Below, one piece after another: positions 16,222-24,391 of a stretch of 44,442 nucleotides of DNA. The translations under genes were made by a program, and so were the position numbers. Every line of letters begins with the position of its first letter. Within the stretch, counting starts at the first letter, position 1. Origin of the DNA: an uncultured Oscillospiraceae bacterium (GTDB lineage: Bacteria; Bacillota; Clostridia; Oscillospirales; Oscillospiraceae); NCBI GenBank assembly GCA_944385405.1, contig CALWXB010000013.1, positions 1-44,442 on the forward strand, given 5' to 3'. The notes under the pieces were generated by a model. The model searched no databases. It saw only the letters and a list, made by a program, of their open reading frames with translations, and was not told the DNA's origin.

Positions 16222-17634
16222 ATGAGTTATATCATAGCGATCGGAGCATATTTGCTTCTGCTGGTGATCTACGGCCTGGTCATCGCCCACAAGAAGGTCA
16301 AGACCGCCGACGACATGGTCACCGGCGGCCACCGGATCCCCTTCATCATCCTGGTGGGCAGCCTGCTGGCCACCTGGTGCGGCGGCGGCGGCATCACCGG
16401 CTCCGCCGGCGTGGTCTACACCGGCGGCCCCTGGGTGGGCGCCATCACCTTCGCTGCGCCTCCCATCGGCATCATCCTGCTGTATTTCATCGCCGGCAAG
16501 GTGCGCAAGTCCAACAAGGTCACCGTGCCTGAGATCATGGAGGCCCGGTACGGCACCGCCGCCAGCATCATCTCCGCCCTGTGCGTGATGCTGGCCTATG
16601 TGGGCGTGCTGGCCACCCAGCTCAAGGCCGCGGCGGACATTCTGGTGCTGCTGTGCTCTTCCAGCGGCATCGACCTCTCCCGCGGCATGGCCCTGACCAT
16701 CTGCACCGTCGTCATCGCGGTGATCACCGTGGGCGGCGGTCTGGTGTCCGTGGCCTACTCCGACGCCGTCAGCGCGCTGATCATGATCGGCGGCTTCTTC
16801 CTGGCCATCCCCATCCTGATGGGCGTGGCCGCATCCCAGGGCGCGGTGCTGCCCGAGGCCAAGACCACCCTCACCGGCGGCATGTCCGGCGTGGAGCTGC
16901 TGGGCTACTTCCTGCCTTCCCTGGCGCTGATGCTGGGCGACCAGAACATGCTGCAGCGCTTCGCCTCCGCCAAGAACAGCGATGAGGCCAAGAAGTCCAA
17001 CATCGGCATGTTCATCGGCGAGATCCTGGTCATCATCAGCATCATCGCCGTGGTGACCCAGGCCGCCAAGCTGTATCCCACCCTGGAGACCCCCTCCAAC
17101 GTCATCTTCCAGGTGGCGGTGGATTATCTGCCCATGGTCTTCGGTGCGCTGGTGATGTGCGCCTGCATGGCCTTCATCGTCACCACGGCGGATAGCTACC
17201 TGCTCTCCTCCGCCACCAACCTCACCAACGACATCTATGTCAAGTACATCCGCAAGGACGCCACCGACAAGCAGAAGATGCTGGTACTGCGTGGCACCAT
17301 CGTGGTGTTCAGCGCTGTGGCCGTGGCATTGACGCTGTACTTCCCCACCGTGCTGCAGCTGCAGATGACCGCCTACACCATGTACGGCGCGGCCATCACC
17401 CCCGCCATCCTCTTCGCCCTCTTCTCCAAGCGGGTGACTCCCGCGGCGGGCATGGCAGGTATCGTAGTGGGCGGTCTGGCCACCATCGCCTGGACGCTGA
17501 TGGGTACTCCCGGCGGCGTGCAGTGCGCCATCGTGGCGGTCCCCGCTTCCGTCATCGCCATTTTGCTGGTCACCGCCATTTCCGGCAAGGGCAGCCCGGA
17601 GCACTCTCTGGAAGCGCTCTATCAGGACAAGTAA
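16222..17634 (+). CDS. Sodium:solute symporter (SSS family)
   Basis: 470-aa inner-membrane carrier with about 12-13 hydrophobic segments, N-terminus without signal peptide. The SSS-typical pattern is visible: GSLLATWCGGGGITGSAG in TM2, VPEIMEARYG, the TM5 region with AYVGVLATQLKA, and ADSYLLSSATNLTNDIY in TM8 that lines the Na+ site. The substrate is not given by sequence. The three peptidase genes immediately downstream suggest a peptide- or amino-acid-linked solute (inference). RBS AGAGGAGAGAG. A GC-rich hairpin follows the stop. Confidence 0.88.
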   Translation: MSYIIAIGAYLLLLVIYGLVIAHKKVKTADDMVTGGHRIPFIILVGSLLATWCGGGGITGSAGVVYTGGPWVGAITFAAPPIGIILLYFIAGKVRKSNKVTVPEIMEARYGTAASIISALCVMLAYVGVLATQLKAAADILVLLCSSSGIDLSRGMALTICTVVIAVITVGGGLVSVAYSDAVSALIMIGGFFLAIPILMGVAASQGAVLPEAKTTLTGGMSGVELLGYFLPSLALMLGDQNMLQRFASAKNSDEAKKSNIGMFIGEILVIISIIAVVTQAAKLYPTLETPSNVIFQVAVDYLPMVFGALVMCACMAFIVTTADSYLLSSATNLTNDIYVKYIRKDATDKQKMLVLRGTIVVFSAVAVALTLYFPTVLQLQMTAYTMYGAAITPAILFALFSKRVTPAAGMAGIVVGGLATIAWTLMGTPGGVQCAIVAVPASVIAILLVTAISGKGSPEHSLEALYQDK

Positions 17635-17643
17635 TTCCCGGCG

Positions 17644-17672
17644 GGGCAGAAGATGGCTTCTGCCCCGCTTCC
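17644..17672 (+). terminator. Hairpin between transporter and M29 peptidase
   Basis: GCGGGGCAGAAG / CTTCTGCCCCGC with loop ATGG, followed by a weak T-rich tract (TTCCATTCC). It may act as a partial terminator that lowers peptidase expression relative to the transporter. Confidence 0.6.
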
Positions 17673-17701
17673 ATTCCATTTGAAAGAAAGGAAGTTTTTC
17701 C

Positions 17702-18838
17702 ATGGAAGATCCCCGTATCCGGAAATTTGCCCGCTTTCTCATCCGCAGCGCGGTGGAGCTGCAAGCGGGCGAAAAGATCCTCATCGAGCTCCACGGCAGT
17801 GAGACGGGCCTCATGAAGGCCTTGGTCCAGGAGGCCTATGCCGTGGGCGGCAAACCCTTCATCCACATCTTCGACTATGAGGTGGAGGGCGCTCTGGTCC
17901 AGGGCGCCGATGCCGCCCACATGGAGGAGATCGCCTCCTACGAGCTGACCCGGATGCGTGACATGGACGCCTACATCGACATCCGCGCCACCACCAACAT
18001 CAGCATGTGGCACAACGTCAGCGATGAGGCCCAGCGCCGTTACCGGCAGTACTACTGGGGCCCCATCCATTTGGCGGAGCGGTGCAACCACACCAAGTGG
18101 TCCGTGCTGCGCTATCCCAACGACGCCATGGCTCAGCTGGCCGGCGTCTCTACCGAGGAATACGAGGACTTCTACTTCCGGGCCTGCCTGGTGGATTACG
18201 ACAAAATGGGCCGGGCCATGGAGCATCTGGAGGCCCTGATGGACCGCACCGACCGGGTGCACATCCTGGGACCGGGCACGGACCTGACCTTCTCCATCAA
18301 GGGCATCCCCTCCTTCGGCATGCACGGCAACCGCAATATCCCCGACGGCGAGGTCTACACCTCCCCGGTGCGGGACTCCGTCAACGGCCACATCACCTAC
18401 AACTGCCCCTCCCCCTATGACGGTTTTTTGTTCCGGGACGTGTATCTGGAGTTCAGGGACGGCAAGATCGTGAAAGCCACCAGCAACAATACGCCCTATA
18501 TGAACGAGATCTTCGACATCGACGAGGGCGCCCGGTATGTGGGCGAGTTCGCCTTCGGCGTGAACCCCGTCATCACCCGCCCCATCGGGGACATCCTGTT
18601 TGACGAAAAAATTGCCGGCAGCTTCCATTTCACCCCCGGCAACAGCTACGACAATGCCTCCAACGGCAACCATTCCGCCGTCCACTGGGACCTCATCCAG
18701 ATCCAGACGCCGGAGTACGGCGGAGGCGAGATCTGGTTCGACGACGTGCTGATCCGCAAGGATGGATTGTTCGTGCTGCCGGAGCTGCAGTGCCTGAATC
18801 CGGAAGCCCTGCTGGCGGAAGAAGAAAAGGAGGACTGA
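17702..18838 (+). CDS. Aminopeptidase, M29 family
   Basis: 378-aa metallo-aminopeptidase of the thermophilic aminopeptidase (AmpS/PepS/T) family; cleaves N-terminal residues from peptides in the cytosol. N-terminal domain about 1-190. The catalytic block includes GTDLTFSIKG, FGMHGNRNIPDGEVYTSP (metal ligand Glu), GEFAFGVNP and GSFHFTPGNSY. Length is slightly under the usual about 410 aa. Translated close to pepT (4-nt gap), forming a peptide-degrading operon. Confidence 0.9.
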   Translation: MEDPRIRKFARFLIRSAVELQAGEKILIELHGSETGLMKALVQEAYAVGGKPFIHIFDYEVEGALVQGADAAHMEEIASYELTRMRDMDAYIDIRATTNISMWHNVSDEAQRRYRQYYWGPIHLAERCNHTKWSVLRYPNDAMAQLAGVSTEEYEDFYFRACLVDYDKMGRAMEHLEALMDRTDRVHILGPGTDLTFSIKGIPSFGMHGNRNIPDGEVYTSPVRDSVNGHITYNCPSPYDGFLFRDVYLEFRDGKIVKATSNNTPYMNEIFDIDEGARYVGEFAFGVNPVITRPIGDILFDEKIAGSFHFTPGNSYDNASNGNHSAVHWDLIQIQTPEYGGGEIWFDDVLIRKDGLFVLPELQCLNPEALLAEEEKED

Positions 18839-18842
18839 AACC

Positions 18843-20099
18843 ATGGATACCGCTGCAAACCGTCTGATCCGCTACGCTCAGGTGTTCAGCGAGAGCGATT
18901 ACCACGCCCCGGAGGACCGCATTCCCAGCACCGCCTGCCAGTTCGACATGGCCCATCTGCTGGTGGAGGAGCTCCACGCCATGGGCGTGGACAGCGCCGT
19001 GTGCGACGAGAAGTGCTATGTCTACGCCTGGCTGCCCGCCACGCCGGGATATGAGCATCTGCCTGCCGTGGGCCTCATCGCCCACATGGACACCACGCCG
19101 GACATGACCGGCAAGAACGTCCGTCCCCAGGTGATCCGCTACACCGGCGGGGACATCGTCCTCAACCGGGAGAAGAACATCGTCATGGAGGCAGCCAAGT
19201 TCCCTGAGCTTGCCAAGTTCGTGGGTCAGGATCTCATCTGCACTGACGGCACCACCCTTCTGGGTGCCGACGACAAGGGCGGCCTCGCCATCATCATGCA
19301 GGCCGTTGAAGAACTGCTGGCAGAGGGGACGCCCCACGGGCGCATCTGCCTGGGCTTCACCCCCGACGAGGAAATCGGCCGGGGCGCCGACTATTTCGAC
19401 GTGGCCCGCTTCGGCGCGGACTTCGCCTACACCCTGGACGGCGGCGACATTACGGACTATGAGTACGAGACATTCAACGCCGCCAAGTCCACCGTCACGG
19501 TGAACGGCTTCAGCATCCACCCTGGCACCGCCAAAGACAAGATGAAAAACGCCATCCTCATGGCCCAGGAGTTCAACGCCCTGCTGCCGCCGCTGGAGAC
19601 CCCGGGCCACACAGAGGGCTACCAGGGCTTCTTCCATCTCCAGGAGATCCACGGCAAAGCGGAGATGGCCACCATGGACTATATCCTCCGGGACCACAGC
19701 ATGGCCCGCTTCCAGGAACGCAAAGCCGCCATGGAGGCCGCCGCCCGGGAGATGGACCGCCGGTACGGTCCGGGGACCGTGGTGGTGGACACCCAAGACC
19801 AGTATTACAACATGTATGAGGTCCTCAAGGACCACATGGAGATCGTGGAGCTGGCGGAGGCGGCCATGAAGGCCGCCGGCATCGCCGCCCCGACCCACTC
19901 CCCCATCCGGGGCGGCACCGACGGGTGCATGCTCACCTACAAGGGCCTGCTGTGCCCCAACCTGCCCAGCGCGGGCCACAACGCCCACGGCCGGTTCGAG
20001 TACGCGCCGGTGGAATCCCTGAACACCGGCGTAGCCACCGTGCGCAGCCTCCTGTCTCCGGCGCTGCTGGAGCGGGTGATTCTGAAAAAGGAGGGCTGA
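18843..20099 (+). CDS. pepT: Peptidase T (tripeptidase, M20B)
   Basis: 418-aa zinc aminotripeptidase of the cytosol. Metal and catalytic residues visible: GLIAHMDTTPD (first Zn His and catalytic Asp), TTLLGADDKGG (bridging Asp), FTPDEEIGRG (general base Glu and Zn Glu), TLDGGDI and SAGHNAHGRFEY (last Zn His). PepT-typical NRXPHPGTA-like site appears as GFSIHPGTAKDKM. The gene ends 3 nt before the M24 peptidase. Confidence 0.95.
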   Translation: MDTAANRLIRYAQVFSESDYHAPEDRIPSTACQFDMAHLLVEELHAMGVDSAVCDEKCYVYAWLPATPGYEHLPAVGLIAHMDTTPDMTGKNVRPQVIRYTGGDIVLNREKNIVMEAAKFPELAKFVGQDLICTDGTTLLGADDKGGLAIIMQAVEELLAEGTPHGRICLGFTPDEEIGRGADYFDVARFGADFAYTLDGGDITDYEYETFNAAKSTVTVNGFSIHPGTAKDKMKNAILMAQEFNALLPPLETPGHTEGYQGFFHLQEIHGKAEMATMDYILRDHSMARFQERKAAMEAAAREMDRRYGPGTVVVDTQDQYYNMYEVLKDHMEIVELAEAAMKAAGIAAPTHSPIRGGTDGCMLTYKGLLCPNLPSAGHNAHGRFEYAPVESLNTGVATVRSLLSPALLERVILKKEG

Positions 20100-20102
20100 A
20101 AG

Positions 20103-21176
20103 ATGTACGAAGATCGTATTCAGCGGGTCTTGGACGCCATGGCAGCTCAGGACCTGGAGCAGATGCTGGTAACGGACCCCGACAGCATCTGGTATCTCAC
20201 CGGCTACACGGTGGAGCCCTTCGAGCGGCTCTTCGCCTTCTATCTCCGCCGGGATGGCGGCCACAAGTTCTTTTTGAACCGCCTCTTCCCGGTGCCGGAG
20301 GCTCCCTGGGAGCAGGTGTGGTTCAGCGACACCGACGACTGTATGGCCATCCTGGCCGCCAATGTGGACGCGGACAAGCCCATGGGCATCGACAAGACCT
20401 GGGCTGCCCGGTTCCTGCTGCCTCTGATGGCCCACAATCCCAAGGCCCGGTATGTCCTCTCCTCAGACTGTGTGGACGACGCCCGGGCCTGCAAGGATAC
20501 CGCCGAGCGGGAACTGATGCGGGCTGCCTCCCGCATCAACGACACTGTCATGGAGCGGGCCATGGCCTTCATCAAGGAGGGCATGACGGAGCGGGAGATC
20601 GCCGACTACATCGTCTCCCAGTACGCCGCCGAGGGCTGTGACTCCTCCGCCTTCCTGCCCATCGTCTCTTTCGGTGCCCATGCCGCAGACCCCCATCACG
20701 AGGCGGACCAGACCCGCCTGAAGGCCGGAGACTGCATCGTCATCGACATGGGCTGCCGGAAGGACCGGTACTGCTCCGACATGACCCGCACCTTCTTCTG
20801 CGGCACGCCGGACCCCAAATATGCCGCCATCCACGATCTGGTGCGGGAGGCCAATGAGCGGGCCGAGGCGCTGATCCGTCCCGGCGTGCCCCTGCGGGAG
20901 CTGGACAAAGCCGCACGAGACCACATCGCTGCCGCCGGCTACGGTGAGTACTTCACCCACCGGCTGGGCCACTTCATCGGCCAGACGGAGCACGAGCAGG
21001 GAGACGTCAGCGGCGCCACCGAGCTGGTGGCCAAGCCCGGCATGATCTTCTCCATCGAGCCGGGCGTGTATCTCCCCGGTGAATTCGGCGTCCGGGTGGA
21101 GGACCTGGTGCTGGTGACCGAAGAGGGCTGCGAGATCCTCAACCACGTGGACAAGCACTGGCGCAGTGTGGGCTGA
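20103..21176 (+). CDS. Xaa-Pro dipeptidase/aminopeptidase, M24 family
   Basis: 357 aa: creatinase-type N-terminal domain (about 1-125) followed by a pita-bread M24 domain. Ligands visible: VIDMGCRKDRYCSDMTRTF (two Asp), HRLGHFIGQTEHEQ (His), SIEPGVYLPGEFGVRVED (two Glu). Acts on peptides with proline at position 2, which PepT and M29 enzymes cannot open, so the three peptidases complement one another. Ends at a strong bidirectional terminator. Confidence 0.9.
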   Translation: MYEDRIQRVLDAMAAQDLEQMLVTDPDSIWYLTGYTVEPFERLFAFYLRRDGGHKFFLNRLFPVPEAPWEQVWFSDTDDCMAILAANVDADKPMGIDKTWAARFLLPLMAHNPKARYVLSSDCVDDARACKDTAERELMRAASRINDTVMERAMAFIKEGMTEREIADYIVSQYAAEGCDSSAFLPIVSFGAHAADPHHEADQTRLKAGDCIVIDMGCRKDRYCSDMTRTFFCGTPDPKYAAIHDLVREANERAEALIRPGVPLRELDKAARDHIAAAGYGEYFTHRLGHFIGQTEHEQGDVSGATELVAKPGMIFSIEPGVYLPGEFGVRVEDLVLVTEEGCEILNHVDKHWRSVG

Positions 21177-21206
21177 AGCCCGCCCCCTGCACAGTCTGTT
21201 TTCAGC

Positions 21207-21246
21207 AAAAAGGAGCCCCGGCGCATATGCGCCGGGGCTCCTTTTT
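21207..21246. terminator. Bidirectional terminator between M24 and DtxR genes
   Basis: Perfect palindrome AAAAAGGAGCCCCGGCGCAT / ATGCGCCGGGGCTCCTTTTT, usable on both strands by the converging genes. Confidence 0.93.
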
Positions 21247-21272
21247 CATGTGTGCAGGCGGACCAGCCGATC

Positions 21273-21653
21273 TTACTGCGCCTCCCGCCGGGCTAAAAAC
21301 TCCTGGATCCTGGAAAACGTCTCATCGCTGAGATCATGTTCCACCTTGCAGGCATCCTCCGCCGCCGTCTCCGGCGAGACTCCCAGCATGGTAAAGAGCT
21401 TTGTCAGCGTCTTGTGCCGTCCATAGATGCGGCTGGCCACCTCCATGCCGCTTTCGTTAAGGGTGATGCTACCGTCGGGCGCCATGGAGATATACCCGCT
21501 CTCCCGCAGCTTCTTCATGGCAATGCTGACACTGGGCTTGGAATAGCCCAGCTCGTTGACGATATCAATGGAGTGCACGACTCCACGCCGCTCCTTCAGG
21601 ATCAAAATGGATTCCAGATAGTCCTCCGCAGACTCGTGGATGACCAAAGTCAT
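21273..21653 (-). CDS. DtxR/MntR-family metal-dependent regulator
   Basis: 126 aa. N-terminal winged helix (about 5-65) with ESAEDYLESILIL, then SIDIVNELGYSKPSVSIAMKKL as the recognition HTH and GSITLNESG wing; dimerization/metal domain about 66-124 with the conserved RHKTLTKLF and CKVEHDLSDET metal-ligand region. It lacks the SH3-like C-terminal domain, as in MntR. RBS GGAGG is only 1 nt from ATG 21653 but 7 nt from an in-frame TTG at 21647, so translation may start at the TTG. No metal transporter gene is adjacent. Confidence 0.88.
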   Translation of the reverse strand: MTLVIHESAEDYLESILILKERRGVVHSIDIVNELGYSKPSVSIAMKKLRESGYISMAPDGSITLNESGMEVASRIYGRHKTLTKLFTMLGVSPETAAEDACKVEHDLSDETFSRIQEFLARREAQ

Positions 21654-21757
21654 CCCTCCTTTCCCGTTTTCCCATTTTGTCTATGTTAGCAAGTTTGGCT
21701 TCCAAATGCAAGATTTTTTCCCGTTTTTCTCCCCTTCGCCATATCATCCAAGTTTTT

Positions 21758-21800
21758 CTTGACTTCGTCAAGTTTTTGCCTTATGCTTGACTTAGTCAAG
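21758..21800 (+). promoter_or_regulatory. Promoter with twin palindromic operators of the bil operon
   Basis: Two 15-bp palindromes, CTTGACTTCGTCAAG (21758-21772) and CTTGACTTAGTCAAG (21786-21800), are 28 bp apart. The first covers a -35 TTGACT (21759-21764); a -10 TATGCT (21782-21787) lies 17 nt on and touches the second. The layout fits repression by the MarR-type protein encoded just downstream. Confidence 0.75.
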
Positions 21801-21817
21801 TTTTGGGGGGTGTTTTC

Positions 21818-22279
21818 ATGTTTGATACCCTGGCATATTTCTCCACCGTATGCTATCGGGACTTTGCCTCCTATGCCGGGCAGCAGCTTCAGGAGCTGGG
21901 CCTGCGGGGCGGGGAGCTGTTCCCGGTGATCTACGTGGGCAAGCACCCGGGCTGCACCCAGGCACAGCTCACCGCTGATCTGGAGCTGGATTGGGGCTAT
22001 GCCCACCGCACTGTCACCCATCTGGTGGAGACAGGCTTCCTGCTGCGGGAAAAACGCGGCCGGTCCTACCATCTGGAATTGAGTCCCCAGGGCTGCCGGG
22101 CGTTTTCCGTAAGCCACCAAGTCTTTGGAGACTGGGACGGCCTGGTCCTGGATACGCTGGACCAGGAGGAGCGGTCCCAGCTGCTAACGCTGCTGCAGAA
22201 GGTAAAACGTCGCATCAAGGAAAGGGAAAACCCATTATGTATGAATCCATCCGCACCCCTGTCAACTACGGCGGACTGA
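21818..22279 (+). CDS. bilQ: MarR-family regulator of the bilirubin reductase operon
   Basis: 153-aa winged-helix repressor. Helix 1 for dimerization (TLAYFSTVCYRDFASYAGQQ), HTH about 48-75 (CTQAQLTADLELDWGYAHRT), wing about 78-95 (REKRGRSYHLELSPQG) and a C-terminal helix for dimerization. ATG 21818 follows a G-rich RBS; a TTG at 21803 is open but unlikely. Its 3' end overlaps the bilR start by 43 nt, so the two are coupled. The promoter bears two TTGACTnnGTCAA-type palindromes, as expected for autorepression. The gene-name assignment rests on the bilQRS order, not on a search. Confidence 0.8.
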   Translation: MFDTLAYFSTVCYRDFASYAGQQLQELGLRGGELFPVIYVGKHPGCTQAQLTADLELDWGYAHRTVTHLVETGFLLREKRGRSYHLELSPQGCRAFSVSHQVFGDWDGLVLDTLDQEERSQLLTLLQKVKRRIKERENPLCMNPSAPLSTTAD

Positions 22280-23349
22280 TCTTAAAAAACCGCATCCTCT
22301 TCTCCCCTACCTCCCTGGGCGTGTCCCAGGAGGATCAGATCGCCCGGCTGCGGCGCATCGCCCAAGGCGGCTGCGCCATGGTCATCGTGGGGGATGTGCC
22401 GGTGGGCCGGCACAGCTTCGGCCCCACCCTGTATTCCAAAAAGGGCATGGCCTTCTACCACAGTCTCACCCAGGCCGTTCACGAATCCGGATGCCGGATC
22501 TGTGCCCAGCTCCACCAGTCCGACTCCAACGTGAAAGCCATGCTGAAATACGTCCCCGGGGTGCTGACCCGCTCCATCTCCAAGGAGGACCTGCGCCCGC
22601 TGCTAAACCGGGAGGTAGGCCCCTACATCACCGGCCTCTCCGCCCAAAAAGTCCGCGCCATCACGGACTCCTTCGGCCCGGCGGCGGAGCTGGCCCTGGA
22701 GGCAGGCTTCGACATGGTGCAGATCCACGGCGACCGCATGTGCGGCAGCTTCAGCTCCGCGGTGTTCAACCGCCGTACAGACGCCTACGGCGGCAGCGCC
22801 GAAAACCGGGCCCGGTTCGCGGTGGAGGCGGTGTCCGCCGTGCGGCGGCGGCTGCCGGACATCCCCATCGACTATAAGCTCCCCGTCCGCCAGACCCATC
22901 CCCCCTACGGCAGCGCCGGCGTTCTGGAGGAGGAGCTGCCCGTGTTCGTCCCATTGCTGGAGCAGGCGGGCGTCACCAGCTTCCATGTGACGCTGGCCAA
23001 TCACGCCTCCCTCACCGACACCATTCCTCCCGCCCGCCATCCGGACTTCGGCAGCGAGGGCTGCTTTCTGAAGTTCTGCGATCAGGTGCGCCGCCTCACC
23101 CACCTTCCCATCTGCGGTGTGGGCGGGCTGACGGACCCGGACTTCGTGGAAGCCCAGCTCTCCGCCGGACGCATGGACTGCGCGGCCATGAGCCGCCAGC
23201 TCATCGCTGACCCGGACTGGCCTGCCAAGGTCCTCTCCGGCCGGACCGGGGAGATCCGGCGCTGTGTCCGCTGCAACCGGGAATGCCTGGGGGGCATGAT
23301 GGCCCACCGGGGCGTCCACTGTATTTATGAAAGGAAGGAAACACCATGA
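22237..23349 (+). CDS. bilR: Bilirubin reductase (old yellow enzyme family)
   Basis: 370-aa FMN TIM-barrel NADH:flavin oxidoreductase. The start MYESIRTPVNYGGLILKN is typical of the 2,4-dienoyl-CoA reductase branch. At 164-170 it reads HGDRMCG, putting Asp at 166 and Arg at 167, the two residues I recall as diagnostic of BilR, the gut enzyme that reduces bilirubin to urobilinogen. A C-terminal CVRCNRECLGG and a further Cys (about 340-360) form the 4Fe-4S site. The FAD/NADPH domain found in long dienoyl-CoA reductases is missing, so electrons probably come from the adjacent flavodoxin-like protein. Flanking MarR and flavodoxin genes match the bilQRS order. Starts at ATG 22237 with AAAGGGAAA. 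Confidence 0.88.
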   Translation: MYESIRTPVNYGGLILKNRILFSPTSLGVSQEDQIARLRRIAQGGCAMVIVGDVPVGRHSFGPTLYSKKGMAFYHSLTQAVHESGCRICAQLHQSDSNVKAMLKYVPGVLTRSISKEDLRPLLNREVGPYITGLSAQKVRAITDSFGPAAELALEAGFDMVQIHGDRMCGSFSSAVFNRRTDAYGGSAENRARFAVEAVSAVRRRLPDIPIDYKLPVRQTHPPYGSAGVLEEELPVFVPLLEQAGVTSFHVTLANHASLTDTIPPARHPDFGSEGCFLKFCDQVRRLTHLPICGVGGLTDPDFVEAQLSAGRMDCAAMSRQLIADPDWPAKVLSGRTGEIRRCVRCNRECLGGMMAHRGVHCIYERKETP

Positions 23350-23834
23350 GATACGCCGTCGTGTACAGCAGCAAAACCGGCAACACCAAGCGTCTGGCCG
23401 AGGCCGTCCGGGCGGCTCTGGGCGAGGCGGAATGCGTCTACTTCGGTCCCCCGGACCCCAAGGCCCTGGAGACCCGCCGCCTGTACGTGGGGTTCTGGAC
23501 GGATAAGGGCACCTGCGACGCCGACACCGCCGCCTTTTTATCCCACACCGCCGGCCACCGGGTATTCCTCTTCGGCACCGCAGGCTTCGGCGGCAGCGAC
23601 GCCTACTTCACCAAGATCCTGGATACCGTCCGCGCCCAGCTGCCCGAGGGGGCTGAGGAAGCCGGCGGCTGGATGTGCCAGGGCCGGATGCCCCATGCGG
23701 TGCGGCAGCGGTACGAGGCCATGGAGGAGACCCCCCGCCGTTCAGCCATGCTAGAGAATTTCGACCAGGCGCTGTCTCATCCGGACGCGGAGGACCTCCG
23801 CCGCCTCCAGGAGACCGTGCTGACCGCCCTGTGA
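23346..23834 (+). CDS. bilS: Flavodoxin-family protein of the bilirubin reductase operon
   Basis: 162 aa. Flavodoxin fold with the FMN phosphate loop SSKTGNTKRL (about 8-17), GFWTDKGTCD and a GTAGFGGSDAYF loop near residue 80. Overlaps the bilR stop by 4 nt (ATGA), so expression is coupled. Likely electron carrier for BilR (inference from order and family). A GC-rich bidirectional terminator follows. Confidence 0.85.
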   Translation: MRYAVVYSSKTGNTKRLAEAVRAALGEAECVYFGPPDPKALETRRLYVGFWTDKGTCDADTAAFLSHTAGHRVFLFGTAGFGGSDAYFTKILDTVRAQLPEGAEEAGGWMCQGRMPHAVRQRYEAMEETPRRSAMLENFDQALSHPDAEDLRRLQETVLTAL

Positions 23835-23840
23835 CATGGA

Positions 23841-23875
23841 AAAAGACCGGTGTCCCGTTGGGACGCCGGTCTTTC
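23841..23875. terminator. Bidirectional terminator between bilS and ribH
   Basis: AAAGACCGGTGTCCC / GGGACGCCGGTCTTT with loop GTT, flanked by A and T runs; serves the two converging operons. Confidence 0.9.
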
Positions 23876-23884
23876 TGCGCAAAC

Positions 23885-24352
23885 TCAGCCTTCGATCTCC
23901 CGGATGAGGTTCACCATCTCGATGGCTCCCAAGGCGCACTCGTAGCCCTTGTTGCCGGCCTTGGTGCCGGCGCGCTCGATGGCCTGCTCGATGTTCTCGG
24001 TGGTCAGCACGCCGAACATGACGGGGATATCGCTGCTCAGGGACACCGCGGCGATGCCCTTGGAGACCTCGCTGCACACATAGTCATAGTGGCTGGTGCT
24101 GCCCCGGATCACGGCGCCCAGGCAGATCACCGCATCATACTTGCCGCTTTTGGCCATCTTGGAGGCGATCAGCGGGATCTCAAAGGCCCCCGGCACCCAG
24201 GCCACGTGGATGTCCTCCTCCCGGACATCGTGGCGCAGCAGGCCGTCCATGGCGCCGCCCAGAAGCTTGGCGGTGATGAACTCGTTGAAGCGGGAAACGA
24301 TAATGCCCACCCGGATGCCCTGGGATACCAGCTTGCCTTCAAATGTTTTCAT
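23885..24352 (-). CDS. ribH: 6,7-dimethyl-8-ribityllumazine synthase
   Basis: 155 aa, cytosolic icosahedral enzyme; condenses the pyrimidine intermediate with dihydroxybutanone phosphate to lumazine. Motifs: VSRFNEFIT (substrate Phe/Asn), [25 protein letters not shown] (phosphate site and catalytic His), [15 protein letters not shown] 24352 has GGAGG at 8 nt; an in-frame start at 24376 is less likely. Last gene of ribD-ribE-ribBA-ribH. Confidence 0.97.
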   Translation of the reverse strand: MKTFEGKLVSQGIRVGIIVSRFNEFITAKLLGGAMDGLLRHDVREEDIHVAWVPGAFEIPLIASKMAKSGKYDAVICLGAVIRGSTSHYDYVCSEVSKGIAAVSLSSDIPVMFGVLTTENIEQAIERAGTKAGNKGYECALGAIEMVNLIREIEG

Positions 24353-24391
24353 GATATGTTCCTCCGTATCCTTCAAATTTGTATTTGTTCT

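Noticed and set aside
16132-17814. 560-codon minus-strand frame across the SSS transporter
   Set aside because: His/Asp/Gly-rich shadow of a membrane protein gene; the plus frame has all family features.
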